A DNA stretch of 38,859 nucleotides from Bifidobacterium avesanii (GTDB lineage Bacteria > Actinomycetota > Actinomycetes > Actinomycetales > Bifidobacteriaceae). The stretch's first letter is position 1; every line of letters starts with the position of its first letter. Both the position numbers and the translations under genes were made by a program. The stretch is from positions 1 through 38,859 of the forward strand of contig NZ_WBSN01000021.1 of NCBI RefSeq assembly GCF_009299475.1. The letters are read 5' to 3'. Below are positions 16,082 to 28,395 of this stretch, piece by piece. Below the pieces are notes generated by a model, which ran no database searches, was not told where the DNA came from, and was given only the letters and a program-made list of their open reading frames with translations.

Positions 16082-16121
16082 AAGAGGGGATGGCCTCCGA
16101 CGATGGAGGTCATCCCCTCTT
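16082..16121. terminator. bidirectional terminator, esterase / small helical gene
   Basis: A 17-bp stem with one G-U (16082-16098/16105-16121) and a six-base loop. AA at the left and TT at the right ends give short U-runs on either strand. It lies 37 bases from the stop of the minus-strand gene. Confidence 0.85.
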
Positions 16122-16158
16122 GCGATGCGTTACGCTCTGCGGAATCGCGCGGGCCGGA

Positions 16159-16452
16159 TCAGGCGGCCGGGGCGAGGCGCTTGGCGATGGCGGTGAAGGC
16201 GGCCTTCACGGCCTTCTCACCGGTCTCGCCGAACTCGGCCTTGAGCTGCGGGTCGGCGTTGATGGCCTTCTCGATGCGCTCGAGGGTGTTCCACAGGTTG
16301 GGCAGCTGGGAGTTCGGAGCGGACTCGCCGAGCTGGGCGTAGAAGCCGACATGCTCGACGTCGCGGGCGAGCTTGTCGTTATCGGACTTGACTGCGGCAA
16401 ACGCTTCGACAACGGCGCCGAAGGTTTCCTTGATGCTATCTGTAGTGCTCAT
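16159..16452 (-). CDS. small helical protein of unknown function
   Basis: 97 residues, no recognisable family. The sequence is rich in Ala, Lys and Glu with heptad-like helices (SIKETFGAVVEAFAAVKSDNDKLARDVEHV, then LWNTLERIEKAINADPQLKAEF), separated by a short NSQLPN turn, so it should be a small helical bundle. No signal or membrane segment. Codon use is like that of its neighbours. The ATG at 16452 lacks a ribosome-binding site at proper distance (AGAGG is one base away), and TAAACC lies seven bases upstream, so a leaderless start is possible. A strong terminator follows. Confidence 0.7.
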   Translation of the reverse strand: MSTTDSIKETFGAVVEAFAAVKSDNDKLARDVEHVGFYAQLGESAPNSQLPNLWNTLERIEKAINADPQLKAEFGETGEKAVKAAFTAIAKRLAPAA

Positions 16453-16468
16453 GCCTCTAGGTTTACTC

Positions 16469-16492
16469 CCCTCCCCTCACGTTTGGGGAGGG
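16469..16492 (-). promoter_or_regulatory. GC-rich hairpin just upstream of the small helical gene
   Basis: Perfect 8-bp arms (CCCTCCCC at 16469-16476 and complement at 16485-16492) with an 8-nt loop lie 16 bases before the start codon. If the transcript starts upstream it would be part of the leader; if the gene is leaderless it would overlap the promoter. No role can be assigned. Confidence 0.45.
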
Positions 16493-16577
16493 TGTTGCCG
16501 ACATTTGGCACAAAAAGCCAACAAAAATCAACACGGGATAACTTTTTCGACGACACTCGGCATGCCGACCGAGCAAC

Positions 16578-16635
16578 ATGCCGGTCGGTCAGCACAGCGG
16601 CCGATCCGCCACCTGCCACATGAACCGACCGGCAT
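16578..16635 (-). terminator. hairpin downstream of the SNF2 gene
   Basis: Perfect 12-bp arms ATGCCGGTCGGT (16578-16589) and complement (16624-16635) enclose 34 bases that contain a local GCGG/CCGC hairpin. It is 51 bases past the SNF2 stop. No U-run is seen. Confidence 0.55.
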
Positions 16636-16686
16636 ACCGGCCAGCCAGCACGCTGCCCGCCGCACGGACCGGCGCACCGGACGCCC

Positions 16687-20499
<3,813 letters not shown>

Positions 20500-20506
20500 G
20501 CGCACC

Positions 20507-20512
20507 ACCCTA
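20507..20512 (-). promoter_or_regulatory. -10 box, leaderless SNF2 gene
   Basis: TAGGGT with seven bases to ATG 20499 and no ribosome-binding site. It lies only about 12 bp beyond the stop of the upstream GTPase gene. Confidence 0.45.
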
Positions 20513-20523
20513 GCGTGCGCGCG

Positions 20524-22749
20524 CTACCGCGCCCGCGGACCGCTCTCCGTCAGTCCGGCCTCCGGCAATCCGGCCTGTGGCGCGCACCAGCCGAGGTGCA
20601 TGAAGTCCGGCACGCGGTACCACTTGACCGGGTAGCCGGCGCCGTGCGCGCAGAACACCGAGTCCGGGGTGTTGTCGAGGTCCGCCTCGGGATCGTAGGC
20701 GGCCTCGGCGATCACGCGGTCGGCGTCGTGGCAGGGCCGGTAGCCGCCGAACGTGGCGGAGAAGCGGCCGCGGCCGTGCGTGTAGGCGTTGACGTCCATC
20801 GCGTAGTCGCGCATTTCGGAGACGGGCGCGCGGCCGGTGATCGTCGCGTAGGCCATGCCGGCGGAGTCCGCGGGATCCGCGGAGGGCGGGTCGAAGTCGC
20901 CGCCCATGCGCTGCACGTCCGCCATCGCGCGGCCGATCATGTCCGCCGGCACCTCCAGACGGAACGCGTACCACGGTTCGAGCAGACGGCAGTTGCCGGG
21001 GTCGACCGGGGCGGGCGCCGGCTTCGCGGTTTCCGCGCCGCCGTCCTTGCCGCCGTCCTTGCCATCATTTCCGCCTTCGCCCTCGGCCGCCGAGTCCGCG
21101 ACGCCGTCCGCGGGCCGGCCCGCGGCGATCTGCTCGTCGCTCGGATGCCCGGTCACGCCGGCGCGCGCCTCCATGAGCCCCTGCCGGATCGCGCGGTACG
21201 TGGCCTGGCGGAAGTCGCCGCCCTCGGTGTGCTTCTCGTGCGCGCGGCCGCCCACCAGCGTGATGGTCATGTCCGTGAGCGGCGAGCCGGTGAGCACGCC
21301 CAGATGCTCGCGCTCGCCCAAGTGAGTGAGGATGAGCCGCTGCCAGTTGCGCGCGAGCTCGTTCTGCGAGCACGCGGACCTGAAATGCATGCCGGAGCCG
21401 GGCTCGGCGGGCTCGAGCAGCAGATGCGCCTCGGCGTAGTGGCGCAACGGCTCGAAATGCCCCACGCCCTCCACGGGCGCGGTGATCGTCTCCTTGTAGA
21501 GCACCGATCCGGCGCCAAACGCCACGTCCAAACCGAAGCGGTCGTGCATCATCTGCTGGATGATCTCCAGCTGCACCGCGCCCATGAGCTGCACGTGGAT
21601 CTCCTGAATCCGCTCCTGCCAAGCCACATGCAGCAGGGGCTCCTCGTCCTCCAGCTCGCGCAGGGCCGTGAGCACGCGGTGCAACGCGAGGTCGTCGAAC
21701 GCGCCGCCGTCGGGGGCGGTGACCGCGTAGGTGAGCACCGGCTGCAGGCTCGGCGGTTCGGCGTCCGGCTGCGCGCCCAGTCCCTCGCCGGGGAACGTGC
21801 GCTCCGGGCCGGCCACCGCGCACACGCCGCCGGCGGGGACCTCCGTCACTGTCTCGAACTTCGCGCCGTCGTAGACGCGCAGCTGGTCGGCCTTCTCGCC
21901 GCCGTCACCTTCACCGCCGCCGCCGGACGGACCCGCCGAGCCGCCCAGCAGCGCCTTGGCCCTGAGCGCGCCGCCGGTGACGCGCAGCCACGTGAGGCGG
22001 TTCCCCTGCTCGTCGTGGCTGATCTTGAACACCTGCGCGCCGAACGCGTCCGGCCATGCGGTCTCGCGCGTGAAGCGCTCCAGACCGTCGAGCAGCGCAT
22101 CCACGCCGTCGAGCTTCAGCGCGGCGCCGAAGTAGACCGGGAACACGCGCCGGCCGGCGACCATCGCGCGCAGGAGATCCCCCGTGAGCCGACCGGTTTC
22201 CAGGAACTCGTCCATGGCGTCCTCGTCCTGCATGGCGAGTTCCTCCCAGCGCTCCTCGGGCACGTCGGCGACGTCCAGCCCTTCGAACGGCGTGCACCCG
22301 TCCGAAAGCCGGCGCTTGAGCTGCAAGAGCACGGCGTCCCGATCCGCGCCGTCCGCGTCGCACTTGTTCACGAAGACGAACGTGGGCACCCGGTAGCGCG
22401 CGAGCAGACGCCACAGGGTCTCGGTGTGGCCCTGCACGCCGTCCGTGGCGGAGACGACCAGAATCGCGTAGTCGAGCACGCGCAGCACGCGCTCGGTCTC
22501 CGCGGCGAAGTCCACGTGGCCGGGCGTGTCCAGCAGGGTCAGATGCAGGTCGCCGTGCTCCACGGACGCCTGATGCGCGAAGATGGTGATGCCGCGGCGC
22601 TTCTCCAGCGCGTTGGTGTCGAGGAAGGCGTCGCCGTGGTCCACGCGCCCGAGTCTGCGGATGCGCCCGGCCCGGTAGAGCAGCGCCTCGGACAGCGTGG
22701 TCTTGCCGGCGTCCACATGCGCCACGATGCCCGCCACGATCCGTTTCAT
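20524..22749 (-). CDS. TetM/EF-G-like ribosome-associated GTPase
   Basis: 741 residues. The N-terminal GTPase domain has all G motifs: AHVDAGKTT (10-18), RRGITIFA (switch I), LLDTPGHVDF and VNKCDADG. EF-G-like domains II-V follow. Overall it resembles the TetM/TetO ribosomal protection family more than EF-G, but it is about 100 residues longer because of Gly/Glu/Asp-rich inserts near 272-290 and 555-590, which the acquired tet genes lack. It may be a housekeeping translation factor of this group rather than a true resistance gene. GGAAGGA lies about six bases before the ATG; TACAGT (22790-22795) is a possible -10. The SNF2 gene follows 24 bases downstream. Confidence 0.85.
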   Translation of the reverse strand: MKRIVAGIVAHVDAGKTTLSEALLYRAGRIRRLGRVDHGDAFLDTNALEKRRGITIFAHQASVEHGDLHLTLLDTPGHVDFAAETERVLRVLDYAILVVSATDGVQGHTETLWRLLARYRVPTFVFVNKCDADGADRDAVLLQLKRRLSDGCTPFEGLDVADVPEERWEELAMQDEDAMDEFLETGRLTGDLLRAMVAGRRVFPVYFGAALKLDGVDALLDGLERFTRETAWPDAFGAQVFKISHDEQGNRLTWLRVTGGALRAKALLGGSAGPSGGGGEGDGGEKADQLRVYDGAKFETVTEVPAGGVCAVAGPERTFPGEGLGAQPDAEPPSLQPVLTYAVTAPDGGAFDDLALHRVLTALRELEDEEPLLHVAWQERIQEIHVQLMGAVQLEIIQQMMHDRFGLDVAFGAGSVLYKETITAPVEGVGHFEPLRHYAEAHLLLEPAEPGSGMHFRSACSQNELARNWQRLILTHLGEREHLGVLTGSPLTDMTITLVGGRAHEKHTEGGDFRQATYRAIRQGLMEARAGVTGHPSDEQIAAGRPADGVADSAAEGEGGNDGKDGGKDGGAETAKPAPAPVDPGNCRLLEPWYAFRLEVPADMIGRAMADVQRMGGDFDPPSADPADSAGMAYATITGRAPVSEMRDYAMDVNAYTHGRGRFSATFGGYRPCHDADRVIAEAAYDPEADLDNTPDSVFCAHGAGYPVKWYRVPDFMHLGWCAPQAGLPEAGLTESGPRAR

Positions 22750-22789
22750 CTCTCATCCTTCCGCCCGGTTGCACTGCATTCGCCGCCCC

Positions 22790-22795
22790 ACTGTA
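22790..22795 (-). promoter_or_regulatory. possible -10 box of the TetM-like gene
   Basis: TACAGT on the minus strand gives a predicted leader of about 34 nt, too short for the attenuating leader peptide known from acquired tet(M)/tet(W) genes. Confidence 0.4.
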
Positions 22796-22932
22796 CGCGA
22801 CGGTTCCCTCATGGGAGAAAACACGTCGCCGCAGGCCGCCCCCATGAGCAAGAAATGGAAGTCTTTATGGATTTACTTCCCGTTATTGATGTTTTTCCTC
22901 ATCGCGACACACCGCATGCCCGCGCCGGCCCG

Positions 22933-23055
22933 CATATTTCCGATTTGTGCGGTCGATTTTGCCGCATCGCCGCATAGACCGCACGCAACAGGGCCGTTCC
23001 CGTGCGGGCTATATCCGGCGGTGCCGCGGAATCGACCGCACGAATCGGAAATATG
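22933..23055. repeat. 123-nt palindromic element, copy 1
   Basis: Outer arms 22933-22958 and 23030-23055 match over 26 bp with one G-U pair. Pairing continues inward with wobbles, then ATAG-CCGCACG against CGTGCGG-CTAT, leaving a 15-nt loop (22986-23000). The right end (CCGCACGAATCGGAAATATGATC) is closely similar to the right end of the element at 24825-24943, so the two are related copies. It lies in a 391-bp gap between the HD and TetM-like genes, both on the minus strand. Confidence 0.85.
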
Positions 23056-23140
23056 ATCCCGGCACCGCACCCCGTCATTGTCCAAACCCCATGCGCTCCG
23101 GCATCCCCATGCGTTCCAAGCGCCAAGTCGACCGCGCGCC

Positions 23141-23806
23141 CTACGCGTTGCGCGACTTGAGCGCGAGGCGCATGCGGTAGGCGCTCGAGCGGATGAATCC
23201 GATGCCGTTGACGGTGTCCATCGCCAGCGCGGCGGCGGAAAGCTCGCCGAGCGAGGGCACGTGCGGCAGGGACTCCGCGTTCTCGATGCGGCGGTCGGAG
23301 CGGAAGCGGTCGGGGCTCACGGTCTCCGAGGTGGCGCACATCTTGTCGCTCACGGAGACGAGCCAGCCCTCGAGGTACTTGGGCGGCACGTTGGTGAGCG
23401 GGTACATGTGGTTGGTGAGGCTGTCGGCGACCACGTCGTTGACGACGTCCTCGCCGAAGTCGCGTTTGGCGTTCATGCAGGCGATGCGCCCGTGGATGAA
23501 GCCGTGGAGGCGGTGCCAGTCCTCGTCGTCGTGCCAGTCGTACAGGAAGTAGTCGTGCAGCAGGCCGGAGACGACCAGCGAGCGCATGTCCACGCGGCGC
23601 TCCAGCGAGAAGAGGTTGGCGAGGCGCACGGCCCGCTCGGCCACGGCCACCGAATGCTCGAACGTGGTGGTGTTGCCGTGCTGGAGGTACCGCTTTTCGG
23701 ACTGCATGCCCGGCGAGGTCATGATGTCCTGCCCGTATTCGAGCACGGTCAGGAAGGCGTCGCTCGCCGCGTCGAGCTCGGCGCCCGTCATCAGGGAATC
23801 AGTCAC
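23141..23806 (-). CDS. HD-domain phosphohydrolase
   Basis: 221 residues with a single HD domain. Metal ligands are visible as H51 (FEHSVAVAERA), H84-D85 (GLLHDYFLYDWH), H133 (TNHMYPL) and D154 (SVSDKMCA). By family it is a metal-dependent phosphohydrolase; the substrate is unknown. No signal or membrane segment. GTG 23806 is chosen because GGAG lies about eight bases upstream; TATGCT further up is a plausible -10. A pair of CCCCATGCGYTCC repeats (23087-23099, 23105-23117) follows its stop. Confidence 0.88.
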   Translation of the reverse strand: MTDSLMTGAELDAASDAFLTVLEYGQDIMTSPGMQSEKRYLQHGNTTTFEHSVAVAERAVRLANLFSLERRVDMRSLVVSGLLHDYFLYDWHDDEDWHRLHGFIHGRIACMNAKRDFGEDVVNDVVADSLTNHMYPLTNVPPKYLEGWLVSVSDKMCATSETVSPDRFRSDRRIENAESLPHVPSLGELSAAALAMDTVNGIGFIRSSAYRMRLALKSRNA

Positions 23807-24032
23807 GAAATCACTCCAACCGTTTCACGAACCACCGGCCGCCGGTGCGGCCGCGTCATGGCACAGCATAGTCGAAGCCCATGCCGATCGGGCGCGCGGG
23901 TCCGCGACGTGCGCCGGAAAGCGCGGAAGGGCATGGAAAAGCGCGGTTATTCACCGAAAATCGCCGCGACACGACTTGTCCACTTATCCACCGCCGTCCT
24001 TCCCCGCCTTGCCCGTGCGCCGGAGCGCGCCC

Positions 24033-24038
24033 TACGGT
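24033..24038 (+). promoter_or_regulatory. possible promoter of the unknown gene at 24088
   Basis: TACGGT with TTGCCC (24009-24014) 18 bp upstream, giving a leader of about 43 nt. Confidence 0.4.
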
Positions 24039-24087
24039 GGGCGCAAGCGGGGCCGATGAACGGCGCCGCACAAGGGAAAAGAGGCCA

Positions 24088-24825
24088 ATGATGGCTGCTG
24101 TGGAATGCGACGACAACGAAAATCCCCCCGCGATCCTGTACCCGGGGGACGTGGCCGACATCATGCGCGAATTGCAGACGGATGAGTACCGCAAGGCGAG
24201 GAGGGCGTTCTCCCGCCGGCTCGGCATCGACCCGCGGGACGTGGGGGACCCCGAATTCCGCGGGTACGTCACCTACCTGTTCAACGAATGGCTCACCTAC
24301 GACGTGCGCCTCGACGAGGACAACGGCTTGACGCCGTTCGACTTCGTGGCCATGGGCGCGTACGGCCGCGGGCTTTTGAGCGAGGGCCAGTTCGAGGACA
24401 TGCGGGAGGTGTCGGAGTCGAACTTCGTCTCGTGGTTCTGGATGCTCGGGGTGAGCGCCGCCACGAGGCTGGTGAGGATCGAGGACCTGGCCAGCGGCGA
24501 GGTCTACGAGATCCGCGACGCCGAGACCGCGGCCCGCTACGACGGCGCGCCGGGCGGCAGCATGGTGGCGAGGCTCGCCCGCGTGCGCGACGCGTGGCAC
24601 TTCGTCTCCCCGCCGCCCGCCGTGCTGCGCGAACCGTACGACGACCGGGAGCGCAGGCGGGTGACGATGCTCGTGCAGATGCGCCAGCCGGACTTTCTGG
24701 GACTGCTCGCCACCGTGCTCACGTACAACCCGGTGTACGCGGAGGAGGTTCGCCGCCACCGGGCGCGGGCGTGTGCGCCCGACGGCGGCCCACGCGCTCA
24801 ACGCCGCAAGGGCGGGCGTCGGTAA
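24088..24825 (+). CDS. hypothetical protein
   Basis: 245 residues; I do not recognise the family. The N-terminal two-thirds is helical and acidic (DVADIMRELQTDEYRKARRAF, then FNEWLTYDVRLDEDNGLTPFDFVAM). Residues about 130-175 (TRLVRIEDLASGEVYEIRD...VARLARVRDAWHFVSP) look like a small beta-barrel of the kind found in SEC-C-linked proteins, which is only an impression. The last 20 residues are basic. No signal or membrane segment. ATG 24088 and ATG 24091 are both possible: AAGGG and GAGG lie upstream. The stop codon's last base is the first base of a large palindrome. Confidence 0.7.
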   Translation: MMAAVECDDNENPPAILYPGDVADIMRELQTDEYRKARRAFSRRLGIDPRDVGDPEFRGYVTYLFNEWLTYDVRLDEDNGLTPFDFVAMGAYGRGLLSEGQFEDMREVSESNFVSWFWMLGVSAATRLVRIEDLASGEVYEIRDAETAARYDGAPGGSMVARLARVRDAWHFVSPPPAVLREPYDDRERRRVTMLVQMRQPDFLGLLATVLTYNPVYAEEVRRHRARACAPDGGPRAQRRKGGRR

Positions 24826-24943
24826 ATTTCGATTCGTGTGGTGGTTTTCACGCGCCCTGCCGGGTAGTGCCATTGGAACTTCGGCGGAATCCCAACGGCG
24901 CTACCCGGCGAACGGCCGCGAAACCGCCACACGAATCGAAATT
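24825..24943. repeat. 119-nt palindromic element, copy 2
   Basis: The whole stretch folds into one hairpin: AATTTCGATTCGTGTGG (24825-24841) pairs with its complement ending at 24943, followed inward by interrupted pairing and GCCGGGTAG/CTACCCGGC, then TTGG/CCAA and a 15-nt loop (24877-24891). Several differences between the arms are G-U compatible. Both arms resemble those of the element at 22933-23055. It lies between the convergent stops of the unknown gene and the aldo/keto reductase. Confidence 0.85.
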
Positions 24944-24989
24944 ATGATCGCAGGCCCGCCCGCGAGCCGGAGACGGGTCGCGGAAACGA

Positions 24990-25028
24990 CCGCAAAGCCG
25001 CGAAACGGGCCGCAAAGCCGCGAAACGG
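24990..25028. repeat. two 19-bp direct repeats at 20-bp period
   Basis: CCGCAAAGCCGCGAAACGG occurs at 24990-25008 and 25010-25028, with a degenerate third unit just before. They end 11 bases before the reductase stop codon. Confidence 0.85.
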
Positions 25029-25039
25029 CCGAGCGGCGC

Positions 25040-26017
<978 letters not shown>

Positions 26018-26268
26018 GGTTCGTTTGCTCCTTATCTCTGCCGCTCGATATGCCACCGTGTCGCCACGGATTGTGTAAGCGATTTCACCCATTCGGGTCC
26101 ATTACACCACTTCAACCGTACTTGAACGCAAGCCACCCGCTCCGAACGAACGCCGGACAAATGCCAGACAGACACCGGCGCGCATTCGGCCACGCGCCGC
26201 GCCGGCAAGGTGTACGGCAGGTTACGCGCAGTCCAACAACGATGAAACATCATTCAACGTTTTGTCTT

Positions 26269-26302
26269 TTCATGGAATTTCATTTAATCACGTACCTATC
26301 AT
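26269..26302 (+). promoter_or_regulatory. probable activator-dependent promoter of the phn operon (Pho-box-like)
   Basis: Two direct repeats, TTCATGGAAT (26269-26278) and TTCATTTAAT (26279-26288), sit eight bases before a good -10 box TATCAT (26297-26302); there is no -35. The stretch is far more AT-rich than its surroundings. Direct repeats in place of a -35 just upstream of a -10 are the layout of PhoB/PhoP-activated promoters, although the period here is 10 and not 11. The predicted leader is about 98 nt. The remainder of the 389-bp gap shows nothing else. Confidence 0.5.
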
Positions 26303-26406
26303 GAAACCGTCCGCATCCGGCGCCCGCATCCCGCATCACGCAACGGGAAGGCGCGGACGCCCGGCGATTCGGCATGCGGTTCATGCCGTCGAAAGGAACA
26401 GCAACC

Positions 26407-27489
26407 ATGTTCGCGAAGAAGATTCAGAAGAAGATGTCCACCCTGCGCACCGCGGCCTCCGCGGTGCTCGCGGGCGCCATGTGCGTCGGCCTGCTCGCCG
26501 GCTGCGGCAACCCCGCGGCCAACGGCGGCTCGGCCGACGGCGGCTCCAAGACCATCGACACCCTCAAGGTGGCGTTCGTGCCGTCCAAGGACCCGCAGGA
26601 GATCATCACCGCCACCGAGCCCCTCAAGAACCTGCTCAAGGACCAGCTCGGCAAGGAGGGCTACACCGTCAACAACGTCGGCATCACCGTCGGCTCCAGC
26701 TACGAGGCCGTGGGCGAGTCCCTGAGCGCCGGCACCGTGGACGTCGGCCTCATCCCCGGCGGCACCTACGTGCTGTACGACGACGACGTGGACGTGCTCC
26801 TGACCGCCACCCGCAGCGGCCTGAGCATCGACTCCGACAACCCGAAGGACTGGAACGACAACGCGCCCACCAAGGCGTCCGACAAGCAGACCACCTCCTA
26901 CCGCGCGCTCATCATCGCCGGCCCGTCCGAGAAGGGCCAGGCCCTCGCCAAGAAGGTCAACAGCGGCGAGAAGCTCACCTGGGACGACATCAAGGACGTC
27001 AACTGGTCCGTCATGGGCGCCTCCTCCCCCGCCGGCTACATCTACCCGGCGCTGTGGCTCAAGGACAACTTCGGCAAGTCCATCACCGACCTCACTCACG
27101 CCGCCCAGTCCGACTCCTACGGCTCCGCGTTCGCCCGCCTCGCGCAGGGCCAGTTCGACGTGCTCGCCACCTACGCCGACGCCCGCCGCGACTTCGAGAA
27201 GAAGTGGACGACCGACTTCGGCCGCACCAACGACATCTGGAAGGAGACCGCCGTCATCGGCGTCACCTCGCCCATCTACAACGACACGGTGAGCGTCTCC
27301 AAGAACTCCAAGATCATGACCGACGACTTCAAGAAGGCGCTGTCCGACGCGTTCATCGCCATCGGCAACTCCGACGAGGGCAAGAAGGTCATCGCCATCT
27401 ACAGCCACGAGGGCTACCAGCCGGCCAAGTCGTCCGACTACGACAACGAGCGCCAGGCCCAGGAGCTCGTCAAGCAGCTCAAGAAGTGA
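26407..27489 (+). CDS. phnD: PhnD-type ABC transporter substrate-binding lipoprotein
   Basis: 360 residues. A basic N-terminus and hydrophobic core end in the lipobox LLAGC, giving lipid attachment at C33. The mature part is a type II periplasmic-binding fold of the phosphate/phosphite/phosphonate family: LKVAFVPSKDPQEI, GTVDVGLIPGGTYVL, and SPAGYIYPALWL. It should capture a phosphorus oxyanion or phosphonate outside the membrane and pass it to the two PhnE permeases. The exact ligand cannot be read from sequence. AAAGGA lies about nine bases before ATG 26407; an in-frame ATG at 26374 has no such site. First gene of the operon. Confidence 0.9.
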   Translation: MFAKKIQKKMSTLRTAASAVLAGAMCVGLLAGCGNPAANGGSADGGSKTIDTLKVAFVPSKDPQEIITATEPLKNLLKDQLGKEGYTVNNVGITVGSSYEAVGESLSAGTVDVGLIPGGTYVLYDDDVDVLLTATRSGLSIDSDNPKDWNDNAPTKASDKQTTSYRALIIAGPSEKGQALAKKVNSGEKLTWDDIKDVNWSVMGASSPAGYIYPALWLKDNFGKSITDLTHAAQSDSYGSAFARLAQGQFDVLATYADARRDFEKKWTTDFGRTNDIWKETAVIGVTSPIYNDTVSVSKNSKIMTDDFKKALSDAFIAIGNSDEGKKVIAIYSHEGYQPAKSSDYDNERQAQELVKQLKK

Positions 27490-27495
27490 GCGCCC

Positions 27496-27538
27496 GAACG
27501 CCCGGTTCGCCGACATGATGCCGACGGACCGGGCGTTC
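27496..27538 (+). terminator. intra-operon hairpin after the binding-protein gene
   Basis: Perfect 11-bp arms (GAACGCCCGGT at 27496-27506, complement at 27528-27538) plus a few inner pairs, starting six bases after the stop. No U-run. Such hairpins after binding-protein genes commonly protect the upstream mRNA or reduce read-through, so that the binding protein is made in excess. Confidence 0.65.
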
Positions 27539-27584
27539 CGCGTCCATACGAGAAAATCCGCAACACCAACGAATCGAGACCCGC

Positions 27585-28394
27585 ATGATCGAAATGCGCC
27601 ATGTCGAAAAGACCTACCCGAACGGCTACAAGGCCCTCAAGGACGTGAACCTCGCCATCGACCAGGGCGAGTACGTCGCCGTGATCGGCCTGTCCGGCGC
27701 CGGCAAGTCCACGCTCATCCGCACCATCAACCGCATGATCGGCATCAGCGGCGGCAAGCTGACCGTGGACGGTGTGGACGTGAGCTCCCTGTCCGGCCGC
27801 ACGCTGCGCCGCTTCCGCCGCAACGTGGGCATGATCTTCCAGTCCTTCAACCTGGTGACGCGCACCAAGGTGATCACCAACGTGCTGGCGGCCAAGGTGC
27901 CGGACCTGCCATGGTGGCGCTCCCTGCTCGGGGTGTTCCCCAAGGCCGACGAGATGGAGGCCCTGAAGGCGCTCGACCAGGTGGGCATCGCCTCCAAGGC
28001 ATACACGCGCGTGGACCAGCTCTCCGGCGGCCAGCAGCAGCGCGTCGCCCTCGCCCGCGCGCTCATGCAGAACCCGAAGATCCTGCTGGCCGACGAGCCG
28101 GTCGCCTCCCTCGACCCGGTGACCGCCGAGCAGGTGATGGACGACTTCGGCCGCATCAACCGCGACCGCAACATCACCGTGATCATCAACATCCACCACG
28201 TGGACCTCGCCCTGCGCCACGTGAACCGCGTGATCGGCATCCGCGCCGGCGAGATCGTGTACGACGGCGGCGTCGACGGCGTCAACGACGCGGTGCTGCG
28301 CGACATCTACGGCGACGAGGCCCCGGAGATCGGCAAGCCCGCGCCGGCGGATCCGGCTCAGGCCCAAACGGCCCCCGCGGAAGGCGGGCGCTGA
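27585..28394 (+). CDS. phnC: PhnC-type ABC transporter ATPase
   Basis: 269 residues. Walker A GLSGAGKST (35-43), Q-loop IFQSFNL, signature LSGGQQQRVALARAL and Walker B ILLADEPVASLDP are intact, and the H-loop is INIHHVDLA. The order and the family resemblance are those of PhnC, the ATPase for phosphonate import. The C-terminal 25 residues are Pro/Ala-rich. The ribosome-binding site is weak (CGAG before ATG 27585). It nearly abuts the first permease gene. Confidence 0.92.
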   Translation: MIEMRHVEKTYPNGYKALKDVNLAIDQGEYVAVIGLSGAGKSTLIRTINRMIGISGGKLTVDGVDVSSLSGRTLRRFRRNVGMIFQSFNLVTRTKVITNVLAAKVPDLPWWRSLLGVFPKADEMEALKALDQVGIASKAYTRVDQLSGGQQQRVALARALMQNPKILLADEPVASLDPVTAEQVMDDFGRINRDRNITVIINIHHVDLALRHVNRVIGIRAGEIVYDGGVDGVNDAVLRDIYGDEAPEIGKPAPADPAQAQTAPAEGGR

Positions 28395-28395
28395 C

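Noticed and set aside
22750..22800. A tet-type attenuating leader peptide before the TetM-like gene.
   Set aside because: The likely leader is only about 34 nt and holds no short frame followed by a terminator.
22844..23056. A 70-codon frame beginning MSKKWKSLWIYFPLLMFFLIATH, which looks like a small membrane protein.
   Set aside because: There is no ribosome-binding site, and everything after residue 30 is read from the palindromic element; the hydrophobic start is probably chance in an AT-richer stretch.
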